A stretch of DNA of 64,000 nt from Azospirillum sp. 412522 (GTDB lineage: Bacteria; Pseudomonadota; Alphaproteobacteria; Azospirillales; Azospirillaceae). The stretch lies in the NCBI RefSeq assembly GCF_019805165.1, contig NZ_RWIJ01000101.1:124001-188000 (forward strand), given 5' to 3'. The stretch's first letter is position 1. Each line of letters begins with the position of its first letter. Both the position numbers and the translations under genes were made by a program. The notes beneath the pieces are model-generated. The model did not search any database. It was not told where the DNA came from and saw only the letters and a program-made list of their open reading frames with translations. Below are positions 53,093 to 62,100 of the stretch, in pieces.

Positions 53093-54292
53093 ATGCAGCA
53101 GTTGACCCCGGAGCAGATCGAAGCATGGCGTTCCGCCATCCGGCAGGAGACTTTCGCCAATTACCATTACGAGATGGGGGTCGCTCTCGAGCGAAACGGC
53201 TATTCGACAGAGGCCGCGGCCAGTTATCGGCGGGCGATCGAATGCATGCCCCGCAATGCCCTGGCCCATGCCCGGCTGATTGAGGTTTTGGAGCAGGCCG
53301 GCCTGGCACAGCAGGCGGCTGCCGTCCGGGATGAGGCTGCGCGTCGCTGCCCCGATTATGCTGAACGCTGGATGGAGGAGCAGGCCGTCACCCGGGCCCA
53401 GCAGGCTCTCAATGTTGAAGACCTGGACGAAGCTGCGACGATCATGCGCGGCTTGTCCGATCTGTCGGCTCGTGGCGCCCTGTTCCTTGCGGAGCTTTCG
53501 AAGGCTTTTCGTCATAAGGGACGGTCTGAAGAGGCGGCATTTTGCGTTGATGCCGCACTGAATGCGGCTCCTGCCCTGCTGGAAGCGCAACGGGAACAGG
53601 CCTTTCTGGCTTGGCCCAAGCAGCAGATAGAGCTCGTCGAAAAGCTTTTGCAGCCGGTCCTGGCGGCTATGCCCAACGATCAGGAAGTGGCGGCGCATTT
53701 GGCGTTCTGCCGTCTGGTCCACCTCGACTTTGAAGCAGCCCTTGCTCTAACCACACCGTTTTGCAGGAAGCCTACGTCCGACATCTTCCTTGCGATCGCG
53801 CATGGCAGCGCGTTGCAGATCACAGGACGGTATGAGGAGGCCATTTCCTTCTTTTTCTCCATTCCTCAAGTACAGGATGTCGGGCACGGAGATCGCTGGG
53901 GTGTCTTGTGCCGGATCGGGCTGGTGCTGCAGGCTTCCGGACGGGATCAAGAGGCTGTTGCCTGCTACGAGGAAGCCCTGACAACCGCTGGAACGCCGGC
54001 AGCTGCCTGTGTCGCGCGCAACCATTTGGGACTGGGGTTGCTGGGGGTTGGGAATTTGAGCGAGGCGCTGCAGCAGCATGAGGCGGTGGTGGCGGCAGGC
54101 GTAGAGCAGAATGCCTGGATGCTCAGCAACCACGCCTTGTCCCTGTTGGCTGTGGGGCGTGAGGAAGAAGCGGATGGGCTTCTGCTGCGGTCGCTGTCTT
54201 GTCCGGATGCACCGCAAATCCCATTCCGGAACCATTTGAGGCCCCGGTTCCGCGATTTGCTTGAACAACGCTATGCGCGTCTGAAACGATGA
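53093..54292 (+). CDS. TPR-repeat protein of unknown role
   Basis: A 399-residue all-helical protein of tetratricopeptide repeats (YEMGVALERNGYSTEAAASYRRA, GRSEEAAFCVDAALNAAP, GRDQEAVACYEEAL). No catalytic domain, signal peptide or membrane segment is seen. AAGGA precedes the start. It is the last gene of the plus-strand heptose-like operon and is followed by a strong terminator. It may be a scaffold for the glycan enzymes. Confidence 0.75.
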   Translation: MQQLTPEQIEAWRSAIRQETFANYHYEMGVALERNGYSTEAAASYRRAIECMPRNALAHARLIEVLEQAGLAQQAAAVRDEAARRCPDYAERWMEEQAVTRAQQALNVEDLDEAATIMRGLSDLSARGALFLAELSKAFRHKGRSEEAAFCVDAALNAAPALLEAQREQAFLAWPKQQIELVEKLLQPVLAAMPNDQEVAAHLAFCRLVHLDFEAALALTTPFCRKPTSDIFLAIAHGSALQITGRYEEAISFFFSIPQVQDVGHGDRWGVLCRIGLVLQASGRDQEAVACYEEALTTAGTPAAACVARNHLGLGLLGVGNLSEALQQHEAVVAAGVEQNAWMLSNHALSLLAVGREEEADGLLLRSLSCPDAPQIPFRNHLRPRFRDLLEQRYARLKR

Positions 54293-54421
54293 CATGGCGC
54301 CTTCATGATGGCGGGTTCCTGGGAACCCCGTCATTGATGGCTGTGTTCAAGGGTCATGTTGCGGAATACCTGCTCGGAAGAGCGGGCTGCAATATGAAGA
54401 AGAAGCCGGGGTGATTTGATT

Positions 54422-54475
54422 GGAGTCTGTCTGGTGTTTATTGAAGCACCAGACAGACTCCGATCTTTTGGTTTT
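54422..54475 (+). terminator. Strong terminator of the heptose-like operon
   Basis: A perfect 15-base stem (GGAGTCTGTCTGGTG against CACCAGACAGACTCC) with a 10-base loop, followed by GATCTTTTGGTTTT. It lies 130 bases after the TPR stop. The rest of the 54293-54607 gap holds no convincing gene. Confidence 0.85.
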
Positions 54476-54607
54476 CCGTGTGATTCACGCTTCAAGCGAT
54501 CACACTCTAGGAGACGGATGCCGAATTCGCCGCGACGACCTTCGGCGTCCTCTGCAGAACTGCCCATCCATTCCTGGTCATGACTGCCCGGAAGCCGGGA
54601 ACAGCGA

Positions 54608-55099
54608 CTACCCCACGATCTTCCACGACCCGTCGGGCTGGCGGCAGGCGGTGCCGAAGGCCTGTTCGGTGCGGCCGCCGACGACGATGGTCTGCTGGAA
54701 CTCGCGGCAGTAGGAGCCGGAGCCGTCATAGCCGTCGCGGACCGGCACGATGGTGCCCTGGTTGCCGGACTGCGGGTTGTTCCAGCTGATCCGCTGGCCG
54801 ATCGGGGCGGCATAGGCCTGGGTCGCGGCGCGGTCGGCATAGGCCTGGTCGGCGCGGTCCAGCGAGGCGCCAAGTTCCCGCCCGGCGAAGGCGCCCAGCA
54901 GCGTGCCGATGCCGACCGCCACCAGCTTTCCCGAGCCGCCGCCGAAGCGCGAACCGATCAGGCCGCCGGCGACCGCACCGCCGACGGTGCCGACCCCCTC
55001 CTTGGTGCCCATCGAACCGGTCTGGCAGCCGGCCAGCGTGGTGGACAGCGCAAGCATCGCGACGGCGGCGATACGGGGGAAACGGGAATGGGCACGCAT
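54608..55099 (-). CDS. Glycine-zipper outer-membrane lipoprotein (RT0821/Lpp0805-like)
   Basis: A 163-residue lipoprotein. The signal peptide ends in the lipobox LAGC. A glycine zipper follows (VGTVGGAVAGGLIGSRFGG, then VGIGTLLGAFAGRELG), which forms a paired membrane or oligomer helix. The C-terminal domain (RISWNNPQSGNQGTIVPV, CREFQQTIVVGG) matches the surface-antigen family first described in Rickettsia. The start follows GAGAG. It is likely in the outer membrane; its precise function is unknown. Confidence 0.85.
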   Translation of the reverse strand: MRAHSRFPRIAAVAMLALSTTLAGCQTGSMGTKEGVGTVGGAVAGGLIGSRFGGGSGKLVAVGIGTLLGAFAGRELGASLDRADQAYADRAATQAYAAPIGQRISWNNPQSGNQGTIVPVRDGYDGSGSYCREFQQTIVVGGRTEQAFGTACRQPDGSWKIVG

Positions 55100-55234
55100 C
55101 GAAGGGCTCTCTTCGTTCCGAGGGGCGTTGCCCCGGTTATAGCGCAAGCGGCGCCGTTTGTGCAGCAGCCGTCATGGCGCCGCCCCGCAAGCCGGCCCGC
55201 AAGCCGACCCATGCTCCCCTCCGGCGGTCCGGTA

Positions 55235-55813
55235 TCAGTCCACGGTCCAGCGGGACACATGGGGAAAGGGTGGCAGGCCGTTGTTGCCCATGTAGGCGAA
55301 CAGGCCCGAAAAGCCGGTCAGCCCGGCCCCGGCCAGGAACAGCGGGCCGAAATGGCTTCCCTGCTCGATCCAAGCCTGGAAGGGATGCATCCCCTCGTAA
55401 GGGCCGACCCGATAGGAACCGGGGAAGAAGAGACATTCCTGCGGCAGCCCGAGATGGCGGACGACGGCGTAGGACCAGGCCTGGGCCATCTGCTCCCCTT
55501 GCTGCGCCGCCTTCACGACCAGCGGATCGGGGGTCTTGTCCGGTCCGCTCTGTTCCGCGACGAGCGCTTCGATGCTTGCCTGCAGGTCGCCTCCCAGCCG
55601 GGACCAATAGTGCCGCGGCACGACGATGATGTGTCCAGCCTCGTGCAGGACGTCGCCGGCTTCCATCAAGGTGCCGGGGTCGATATGGATCACGCCGGCA
55701 TGGATGTTCACCCCCGGCAGGAAGCCGCCATGGGCGCCCTCGCCATACTCGATCTCCATGCCGATGCCGCGCAGGAATGCGACGACGGGCTCCAATGCTT
55801 CCGGATACTTCAT
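55235..55813 (-). CDS. Putative zinc metallopeptidase-like protein with HEAGH motif
   Basis: A 192-residue protein. LHEAGHIIVVP contains the HExxH zinc motif after IHIDPGTLMEAGD; a later Glu or His could complete the site (for example QGEQMAQAWSYA). There is no signal peptide. A GGAGAGGG site precedes the ATG at 55813. I do not recognise the family; a peptidase or a catalytically different metal protein are both possible. Neighbours on the same strand are a sulfotransferase and a 2OG oxygenase. Confidence 0.65.
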   Translation of the reverse strand: MKYPEALEPVVAFLRGIGMEIEYGEGAHGGFLPGVNIHAGVIHIDPGTLMEAGDVLHEAGHIIVVPRHYWSRLGGDLQASIEALVAEQSGPDKTPDPLVVKAAQQGEQMAQAWSYAVVRHLGLPQECLFFPGSYRVGPYEGMHPFQAWIEQGSHFGPLFLAGAGLTGFSGLFAYMGNNGLPPFPHVSRWTVD

Positions 55814-55937
55814 CCACCCTCTCCAAAACAGACGATCAAGACAGATGGCCAAGACGGATGCCCAAGACGGCTCCTTGGCAAAGAAATCGCTCTTTCGCCA
55901 CCGGTCCCGGACCTTGCGCCCCGAAACACCGGTCTTC

Positions 55938-56627
55938 TCAATCACGGTCCCCATCTGCCTGCGCCCGATCTTGCGCCCGGCCTTGCGGGCGGTCCCGGTA
56001 ATGGCCGAGCAGATTCGGGCAGAGGCCGTTCAACAGGGCGTCCAGTTCCGGGTCCTTCGGCTTGTCGCGGAATTTGCCGGACACGCTCCGCCCCTGCACG
56101 TTGCCGAAGGCGAACTCCATGCGGTCCATCAGGTCCGGAACATGGCGCCACAGGGCGCCGGCCAGTTCCTCGTGGCGGCGCCGATAGTCATGGAAGCTCT
56201 CCTCCACCGGCCATCCCAGCCGGTCCAGCGTCGCGAAGACGGCAGGGTCGCGGTCGACGAAGTCTTCGTAATGGACCACCGCGTCGAAACGGGCGCGTTC
56301 GATGAAGAGCCGGTCGAGAAGCGCGAACTTCTCGTCGATCAGGCCGGAATGGTTGCGGTAGGGCTTGTTCCTGAGGCTCTGGTAATTGTCCCGCGGGTCG
56401 CGCAGCAGCAGCAGGGTCCGGTCGGGGCGAAAGCGTTCGGCATGGACGGCCAGCGGATAGGCGGTGGTCACCACCGTCTTGACCACCATGTCCATCGGCG
56501 TCTCCACCCGGGGGGCCGCGTAGTTGTTCAGCACGTCGACCAAGGCCAGGCAGTCCGGGCGCTGGGCAAGGAACAGGGTGAATGCGGTGGCGCCGCTCGA
56601 TTGCATGCCGTGGACCAGAAGGCGCAT
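55938..56627 (-). CDS. P-loop sulfotransferase-like protein
   Basis: A 229-residue protein starting RLLVHGMQSSGATAFTLFLA, the phosphosulfate-binding loop in the position usual for sulfotransferases, with RTLLLLRDPRDNYQSL as the 3'-phosphate site. The C-terminus is charged and low in complexity. It starts 17 bases after the 2OG oxygenase stop and is probably coexpressed. A sulfated sugar or protein product is likely; no acceptor can be named. Confidence 0.75.
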   Translation of the reverse strand: MRLLVHGMQSSGATAFTLFLAQRPDCLALVDVLNNYAAPRVETPMDMVVKTVVTTAYPLAVHAERFRPDRTLLLLRDPRDNYQSLRNKPYRNHSGLIDEKFALLDRLFIERARFDAVVHYEDFVDRDPAVFATLDRLGWPVEESFHDYRRRHEELAGALWRHVPDLMDRMEFAFGNVQGRSVSGKFRDKPKDPELDALLNGLCPNLLGHYRDRPQGRAQDRAQADGDRD

Positions 56628-56644
56628 CCCTGGGACCTCCAGAC

Positions 56645-57421
56645 TCAGGCGGCCGGCGCCGCCAGCCAAGGCTCGGCGATCTCGGCGCTGATGAAGACAT
56701 ATTGGCGGGTGTGCGGGGTGGTCTGGCGGATCCCGACCCCATGCAGGGCGTGAATGCTTTGCGGAAAGATGATCATCTGGTTGGCACGGTAAGGAACGAC
56801 CGCCACCCGTTCGACCGCATCGGCCGGCAGTTCGAAAGGATCCAGCCTGCCAACCGTTCCATTCTTCCAGCGGAACAGTTCCAGGTCGCCGCCGGCCGTG
56901 TCGTCCTCCGGCCGCCGCAGATAGTAAAGGCAGGTGAACAGGCGGTTCGGCATGTCGAGATGCGCCCCGCGGGGGGAGGACGGCGGGCCGGTTACCGGTG
57001 TGTTGATCTCCGCCCGGGCGTCCATCAGGATGCGCGCCCTGGTGAAGTCGTCGCGCAGGACCAGCCCCGTCTCATGCCCCAGCAGGTCGCCGCCCAGCGC
57101 CCGCTTCAGGTCATCCGGCCAATGGTCGCGGAACAGGGCGGCGACCTCGGCGAACCATTCCGGCGAGCTGTGCCGGCGAACGAAATCCTTCCACGGCCGG
57201 GACAGGCCGGGGTGGTTCATGATCAGCCACGCGGACATCTGGTAGCGGCGGTTGCTGCCCGGCTTGCGCCGGGGGTCGGCCCAGCCGATCTGGGTGAAAT
57301 CGGGAAATCCTGCGTTCAGCGCACGGTGGGTGTCCTCGTCCAGCACGTCGGACAGGACGATGTGGGGGAACGGGTCGGTCCGGATGTCGTCTGGAGTGAC
57401 GCCGGAAAGCAGGGAGTGCAT
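56645..57421 (-). CDS. 2-oxoglutarate/Fe(II)-dependent oxygenase
   Basis: A 258-residue protein with the family iron triad: GAHLDMPNR (HxD) and a distal His in SIHALHGVG, followed by Arg in HTRQYVF for 2-oxoglutarate. It resembles prolyl-4-hydroxylase-like enzymes and phytanoyl-type hydroxylases found in glycan and toxin clusters. It lies between the tail-collar gene and a sulfotransferase on the same strand. Hydroxylation of a protein or sugar for later sulfation is a plausible but untested link. Confidence 0.8.
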   Translation of the reverse strand: MHSLLSGVTPDDIRTDPFPHIVLSDVLDEDTHRALNAGFPDFTQIGWADPRRKPGSNRRYQMSAWLIMNHPGLSRPWKDFVRRHSSPEWFAEVAALFRDHWPDDLKRALGGDLLGHETGLVLRDDFTRARILMDARAEINTPVTGPPSSPRGAHLDMPNRLFTCLYYLRRPEDDTAGGDLELFRWKNGTVGRLDPFELPADAVERVAVVPYRANQMIIFPQSIHALHGVGIRQTTPHTRQYVFISAEIAEPWLAAPAA

Positions 57422-57450
57422 GAGAACGAACCCGAAGGGTGGAAGACATG

Positions 57451-57484
57451 AAAAAAAGATGCCGTATCCGGCGCCGGAACGGCA
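57451..57484 (-). terminator. Terminator of the tail-collar gene
   Basis: On the minus strand a TGCCGT/ACGGCA stem with an inner TCCGG/CCGGA pair is followed by TC and seven T. It lies 68 bases after the tail-collar stop, so the 2OG oxygenase gene downstream probably has its own promoter or depends on readthrough. Confidence 0.85.
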
Positions 57485-57551
57485 CGGCCACGAATGCGGG
57501 CCGTGCCTGTCCTGGCGACGAAGCCTTCCGTACGGCGAGCCGACCGGGCGA

Positions 57552-58304
57552 TCAGTTGCGCTGCGGATAGAGGCCTTCGATGGCGATGATGAAGTTCATG
57601 TAGAGGGACGGCTGGGTCACGTTGATCGAACCCGTGCCGTTCACGGCGAACGGCGTCGGGGTGGCGTTGCCGTACGGCTGGACCGTAACGCTGCCGCCGT
57701 TCACGGCATTGACGCTGCCGGACAGAGCCGGGGTGCTGGCGTTGCCCGTCGGCGTCGCGCTGATGCCGCCGAGACTGGCTGTCGTGCCGGTGGTGCCGGT
57801 CGGGACATAGATCTTCGGTGCGTTGGTGCCCGTCGTCGGTACGGAGGTGGCCAGCAGCGAACCATCTGCCGGCGCCGACGTCTGGGAGCCGGTGGGGGGA
57901 CCCGAAACCGCATTCAGCGTCACATTCACCCCCAGATTGCCCGTGGTCGCCGGGATGGTGAAGGCGACCGGACCGGTGGTCGGGGCGAAGGTCGCGGTGT
58001 GGGTGTGTTGCGGCAGATTGACCCCCTGGATCGTTCCGGCCGAGGTGAGGTTGAATGAGACGGCGCTGGCGCCGAAGGCCGTGCCGTTCACGCCCGTCAC
58101 GTTGGGGGCGCCGACCGGAACACGGTTGCGCAGATCCGGCAGACCGAAGGTCGTGCTGCCGTTACCGCCATAGATGGTGCCGATCAGGGAATACAGGGCC
58201 GCGTAAGTCTGGATGTTCAAAAGGGTACCGTCACACAGGTGCCAACCAACCGGCACCCAGCGCAGCGGCCAGAGAATGATGGTGCCAAGCATTTGATCGC
58301 CCAT
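57552..58304 (-). CDS. Phage tail-collar domain (microcystin-dependent-like) protein
   Basis: A 250-residue protein. The N-terminal 60 residues are a tail-collar domain (GTIILWPLRWVPVGWHLCDG, YGGNGSTTFGLPDLRNRVPVG), as in phage T4 gp12-like collars and the bacterial MdpB proteins. The middle is Thr/Gly/Ala-rich with few charges, and the end QPSLYMNFIIAIEGLYPQ is the usual closing motif. AGAGGG precedes the start. Such proteins are found on bacterial surfaces as well as in phages; no other phage genes are nearby. Confidence 0.85.
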   Translation of the reverse strand: MGDQMLGTIILWPLRWVPVGWHLCDGTLLNIQTYAALYSLIGTIYGGNGSTTFGLPDLRNRVPVGAPNVTGVNGTAFGASAVSFNLTSAGTIQGVNLPQHTHTATFAPTTGPVAFTIPATTGNLGVNVTLNAVSGPPTGSQTSAPADGSLLATSVPTTGTNAPKIYVPTGTTGTTASLGGISATPTGNASTPALSGSVNAVNGGSVTVQPYGNATPTPFAVNGTGSINVTQPSLYMNFIIAIEGLYPQRN

Positions 58305-59131
58305 TTGAATCCCTCTCCATGTGCTTAAAATACATAGTTGTTTGATGCTTACATTTTTTGAGTGTGTAAGCGGCGCAGCGTCAACTTTATAGGCATATTT
58401 CCGGTTTTCAATTGGATATTTTTGCTACTTTTTGTGACAAAAACTTTTTCTATAAACTTGCCAGATGACTCAGTTACAAAATAAAAACCTTAAAAATGGA
58501 AAGAAAAACAAATAAACAATTATCCCATAAGCTGCAAGTGATAAAAATTTTCCCGCGATGCATATGAGCTGAGTCTATTTGCACTTCGCCTGGCTGATGT
58601 CGGGCAGGATTTTCTGCCGACCATGCGCATGGCTCCACCAAGTGCCGAATTGAAGGGTGGGTGGACAGGTCGAAGAGGCTTTTGGCTCATTCCCGTATAG
58701 CGCTGCCGCAGAATGCTCTTGGAGAAAAACCACAAGGTAGCGCTGTCCGGCCGACAGCCGGATCGAAACGGATGTTGCAAGTTCAAGTTTCTTTTCATGG
58801 AGCCCCCGGCACTTCGGCGCTACATATTAGAAACATCTTTTCTGAATTCTTGTGCTTGATAATTTGAAAATTCAACAATAACAACCATGTGCTGCCGCCC
58901 GGACAGCCAGATCCGCATAAAGAAATATGCTCGGATCGCAACATCCTGCCTTTTTAATGGATAGAGGGGCCTGCGGAGGACATGTCCCAGAAGGACTCGA
59001 GGTGCCTGGCTATGAACCAAAAATGTGACACATATCGTTACATATTCTTATATTGAGAGTGGTTAGTAACTTTTTTATAAATTTTTGATTGGGTGTGGCT
59101 GAGTTTTTAGGATTGGAGAGGTGGGGCGGTC
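58305..59131. other. Long AT-rich intergenic region with a GC-richer island
   Basis: About 830 bases separate two divergently transcribed surface-protein genes. Most is AT-rich (58310-58560 and 58810-59100). A more GC-rich island at about 58575-58800 has no recognisable coding sequence; it could be a decayed insertion or gene remnant. A good GGAGAGG site stands just before the giant gene. Promoters for both flanking genes must lie here. Confidence 0.55.
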
Positions 59132-62100
59132 ATGGATTCAATCTTCACACAAGGACGGACCGGCTCCAGGAACCTTGCCAAAGCGAGCGGAACGGATCAA
59201 CGCCCTGGCGCCCGAAGCGCAACCGTGAAAGCCCCCCTGGCCATTGCGCTTGAATCGCGCTTCATGTTCGACGCCGCGGGCGCGGCGACGGCCGCGGGCG
59301 ATCCGGCGGCCGACCATCATGCCGATCCGGCTGCCGCCAACCCCGATGGCCACACCGCCGATGTTGCGCAGAAGGACGTCGCCACCCCTGCCCCCGCGGC
59401 AGCCATGGCGGCCCCTCCTTCCGGACCGGTGGAAGTGCGCGCCGTCGATCCGGTGCGGAATGACGGCAGGAAGGAGGTCGTCTTCATCCTGTCCGACGTC
59501 GCCGACTACCAGTCCTTCGTGGACGGTGCGAAATCCGGTGTGGAGATCGTCCTGCTGGACGCATCGAAGGACGGCCTGACGCAGATGGCCCAATGGGCCC
59601 AAAGCCACCAGGGCTATGATGCCATCCATGTGGTCAGCCACGGCAGCGAAGGCACCGTCAATCTCGGCTCCCTGGTCCTGGATTCGCAGACGCTGGCGAC
59701 GCGTTCGGCGGATGTCGCGGCGCTCGGCAGCGCGCTCAATCCGGACGGCGACCTGCTGTTGTATGGCTGCGAGGTCGCCGGCCATGCCGGGCAGAGCTTC
59801 GTCACCGCACTGGCCGGGATCAGCGGTGCCGACGTCGCCGCCTCGAACGACCTGACGGGCTCGTCGGCGCTGGGCGGCAACTGGATCCTCGAAACGAAGG
59901 TCGGTTCCATCGAAACCGCCGTCGCCTTCTCTGACGCTTCGCTGGCCCGCTACGACAGCCTCCTGGTGACCGATTCGGTCACGTTCAACTCCGGAGTCAC
60001 CGGCAGCCTCACTTCCACGGTCACCGTTACGACGACGGATTTCGGCAACGTCGTCTTCAAGTTGACGGACAGCGGCCTCACCACCGCCTTTGGATCGCTG
60101 GCCGCGCCCAGCAGCGCGGCGGTCCTCGACAATGCCGATCCGGGCAGCAGCAGCAAAGGGCTTGTCATCAACATCGATCCGACGACCAGCCCCGTCCCCA
60201 ATCAGCCGGACTATTTCGTGTTCGCGACATCGAACGGATCAAACTTCCGCTTCGATTCCATCGACATATTCGATTTCAACTCGCAGGGTTATTCCGTCAT
60301 CATCGTCGGCTATCGCGACGGTGTGCAGCAGCAATCGCAAACGGTCACCGACACGGATCTGGGAAACAGCCCGACGGTTACCCTGTCGGCCGATTTCAAC
60401 AACGTCGACGAAATCAGACTCTACACGTCCGGGGGCTCCTCGCCCGACAACCCGCTGGAACTGGGATTCGACAACGTCATCCTGAAATCGCCGGTCGCGA
60501 GCGGTCCGCCGCCCACCGTGACCGACGCCAACATCAGCATCAGCGGAGCCACGGGTACGGGCGGCACCTACAAGATCGGCGACACGGTCACGGCGACGTG
60601 GGACAACACGGCGGCGGGCGACAACAACAGCGGCATCTCCGGCGTTACCGTCGATTTCAGCCAGTTCGGCGGCGGCACGGCGGTGACGGCGACCGAAAGC
60701 AGCGGCGTCTGGACGGCAACCTACGTCATCACGTCCGGCAGCGTCGACGGCACGAACAAGAACGTGTCGGTGAAGGCGACGAAAAGCGACGGCGGCAATG
60801 CGACCACCGCCGACACCAGCAACGCCACGGTGGATGGCGTCATGCCGTCGGTGCAGAGCGTGTCCGTGACGGGCTCGCCGGCGGCCACCGCGACGTCGGT
60901 GACCTTCCGCGTCACCTTCAGCGAAAGCGTTTCCGGCGTCACCACCGACGATTTCCAGCTGACCGCGACGGGCAGCGCATCGGGCACCATCGCATCCATA
61001 TCCGGCAGCGGCACGACCCGGGACATCACCGTCAACGGCATCAGCGGCGACGGCACGCTGCGGCTCGACCTGAAGAGCGGAACCGACATCGTCGACGCCG
61101 CAGGCAACGGCAACAACAGCGGCGGCCACATCGCCGCCTACAGCAGCGGCAGCGCCCACACGGCGGATCTGGCGGGACCGTCCTTCTCCTCCTCGGCGAC
61201 GCAGTCGGTGGCCGAGAACACCACCGCGGTGGTCACGCTGGCGGCATCGGACACGAACGCGCCGATCACCTACAGCATCGTTGGCGGTGCCGATTCCGGC
61301 AAATTCACCCTGTCGAGCGGGGCGCTGAGCTTCACCAGCGCCCCCAATTACGAAAGCCCGACCGACAGCGACAGCGACAACGTCTATGTCGTCACCGTCC
61401 GCGCCACCGACGCCCTGGGCAATACGACGGACCGCACCTTCAACGTCACCGTCACCAACGTCAACGAGACGCCGACCGACATCACCCTGTCGAACGCGAC
61501 GCTGACCACGTCCGCCGCCACGTCCGCCGCCACGGTCGGGTCGCTGACGACGGCCGATCCCGACACCGGGCAGAGCCATACCTACACGCTGGTCAGCGGA
61601 ACCGGCTCCACCGACAACGCCTCCTTCTCGATCTCCGGGTCCAACCTGGTGGTGGGGAGCAGCCCGCTGTCCGCCGGCACCTACAGCGTGCGCGTGCGCG
61701 CCACCGACAACGGCAGCGGCACCCTCTTCTACGAAAAGGCCTTCACCATCACGGTGAGCGCCAACGCCGCCCCGGTCATCAGCGACCTGAACGGCGACAC
61801 CAAAAGCTGGGGTGGAGTGGGTGGGACCGTGTTCCTCGACACCTTCAGCGTCAACACCGGTGTCGCCAGCGTCACCGATGCGGAGAACGATCAGGCCGAC
61901 TGGGGCGGCGGCTCCCTGACCGTGCAGCGTGCCACCGGCGGCGCGTGGTCGGCGGACGTGTTCGCTTTCAGCACCATCTATTTCGTCGATACCCCGACCA
62001 ACGCGACGAGCGGAACGCTCCGCTACTACACCCAGGCCAATGGGACGTCCTTCGCCAGCTACACCAACGCCAACGGCGTGCTGACGATCACGCTGAACAG

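Noticed and set aside
58520..58867. Short frames on both strands in the intergenic island
   Set aside because: No ribosome sites, no family resemblance and a mixed composition; possibly a decayed element but not supportable as a gene.
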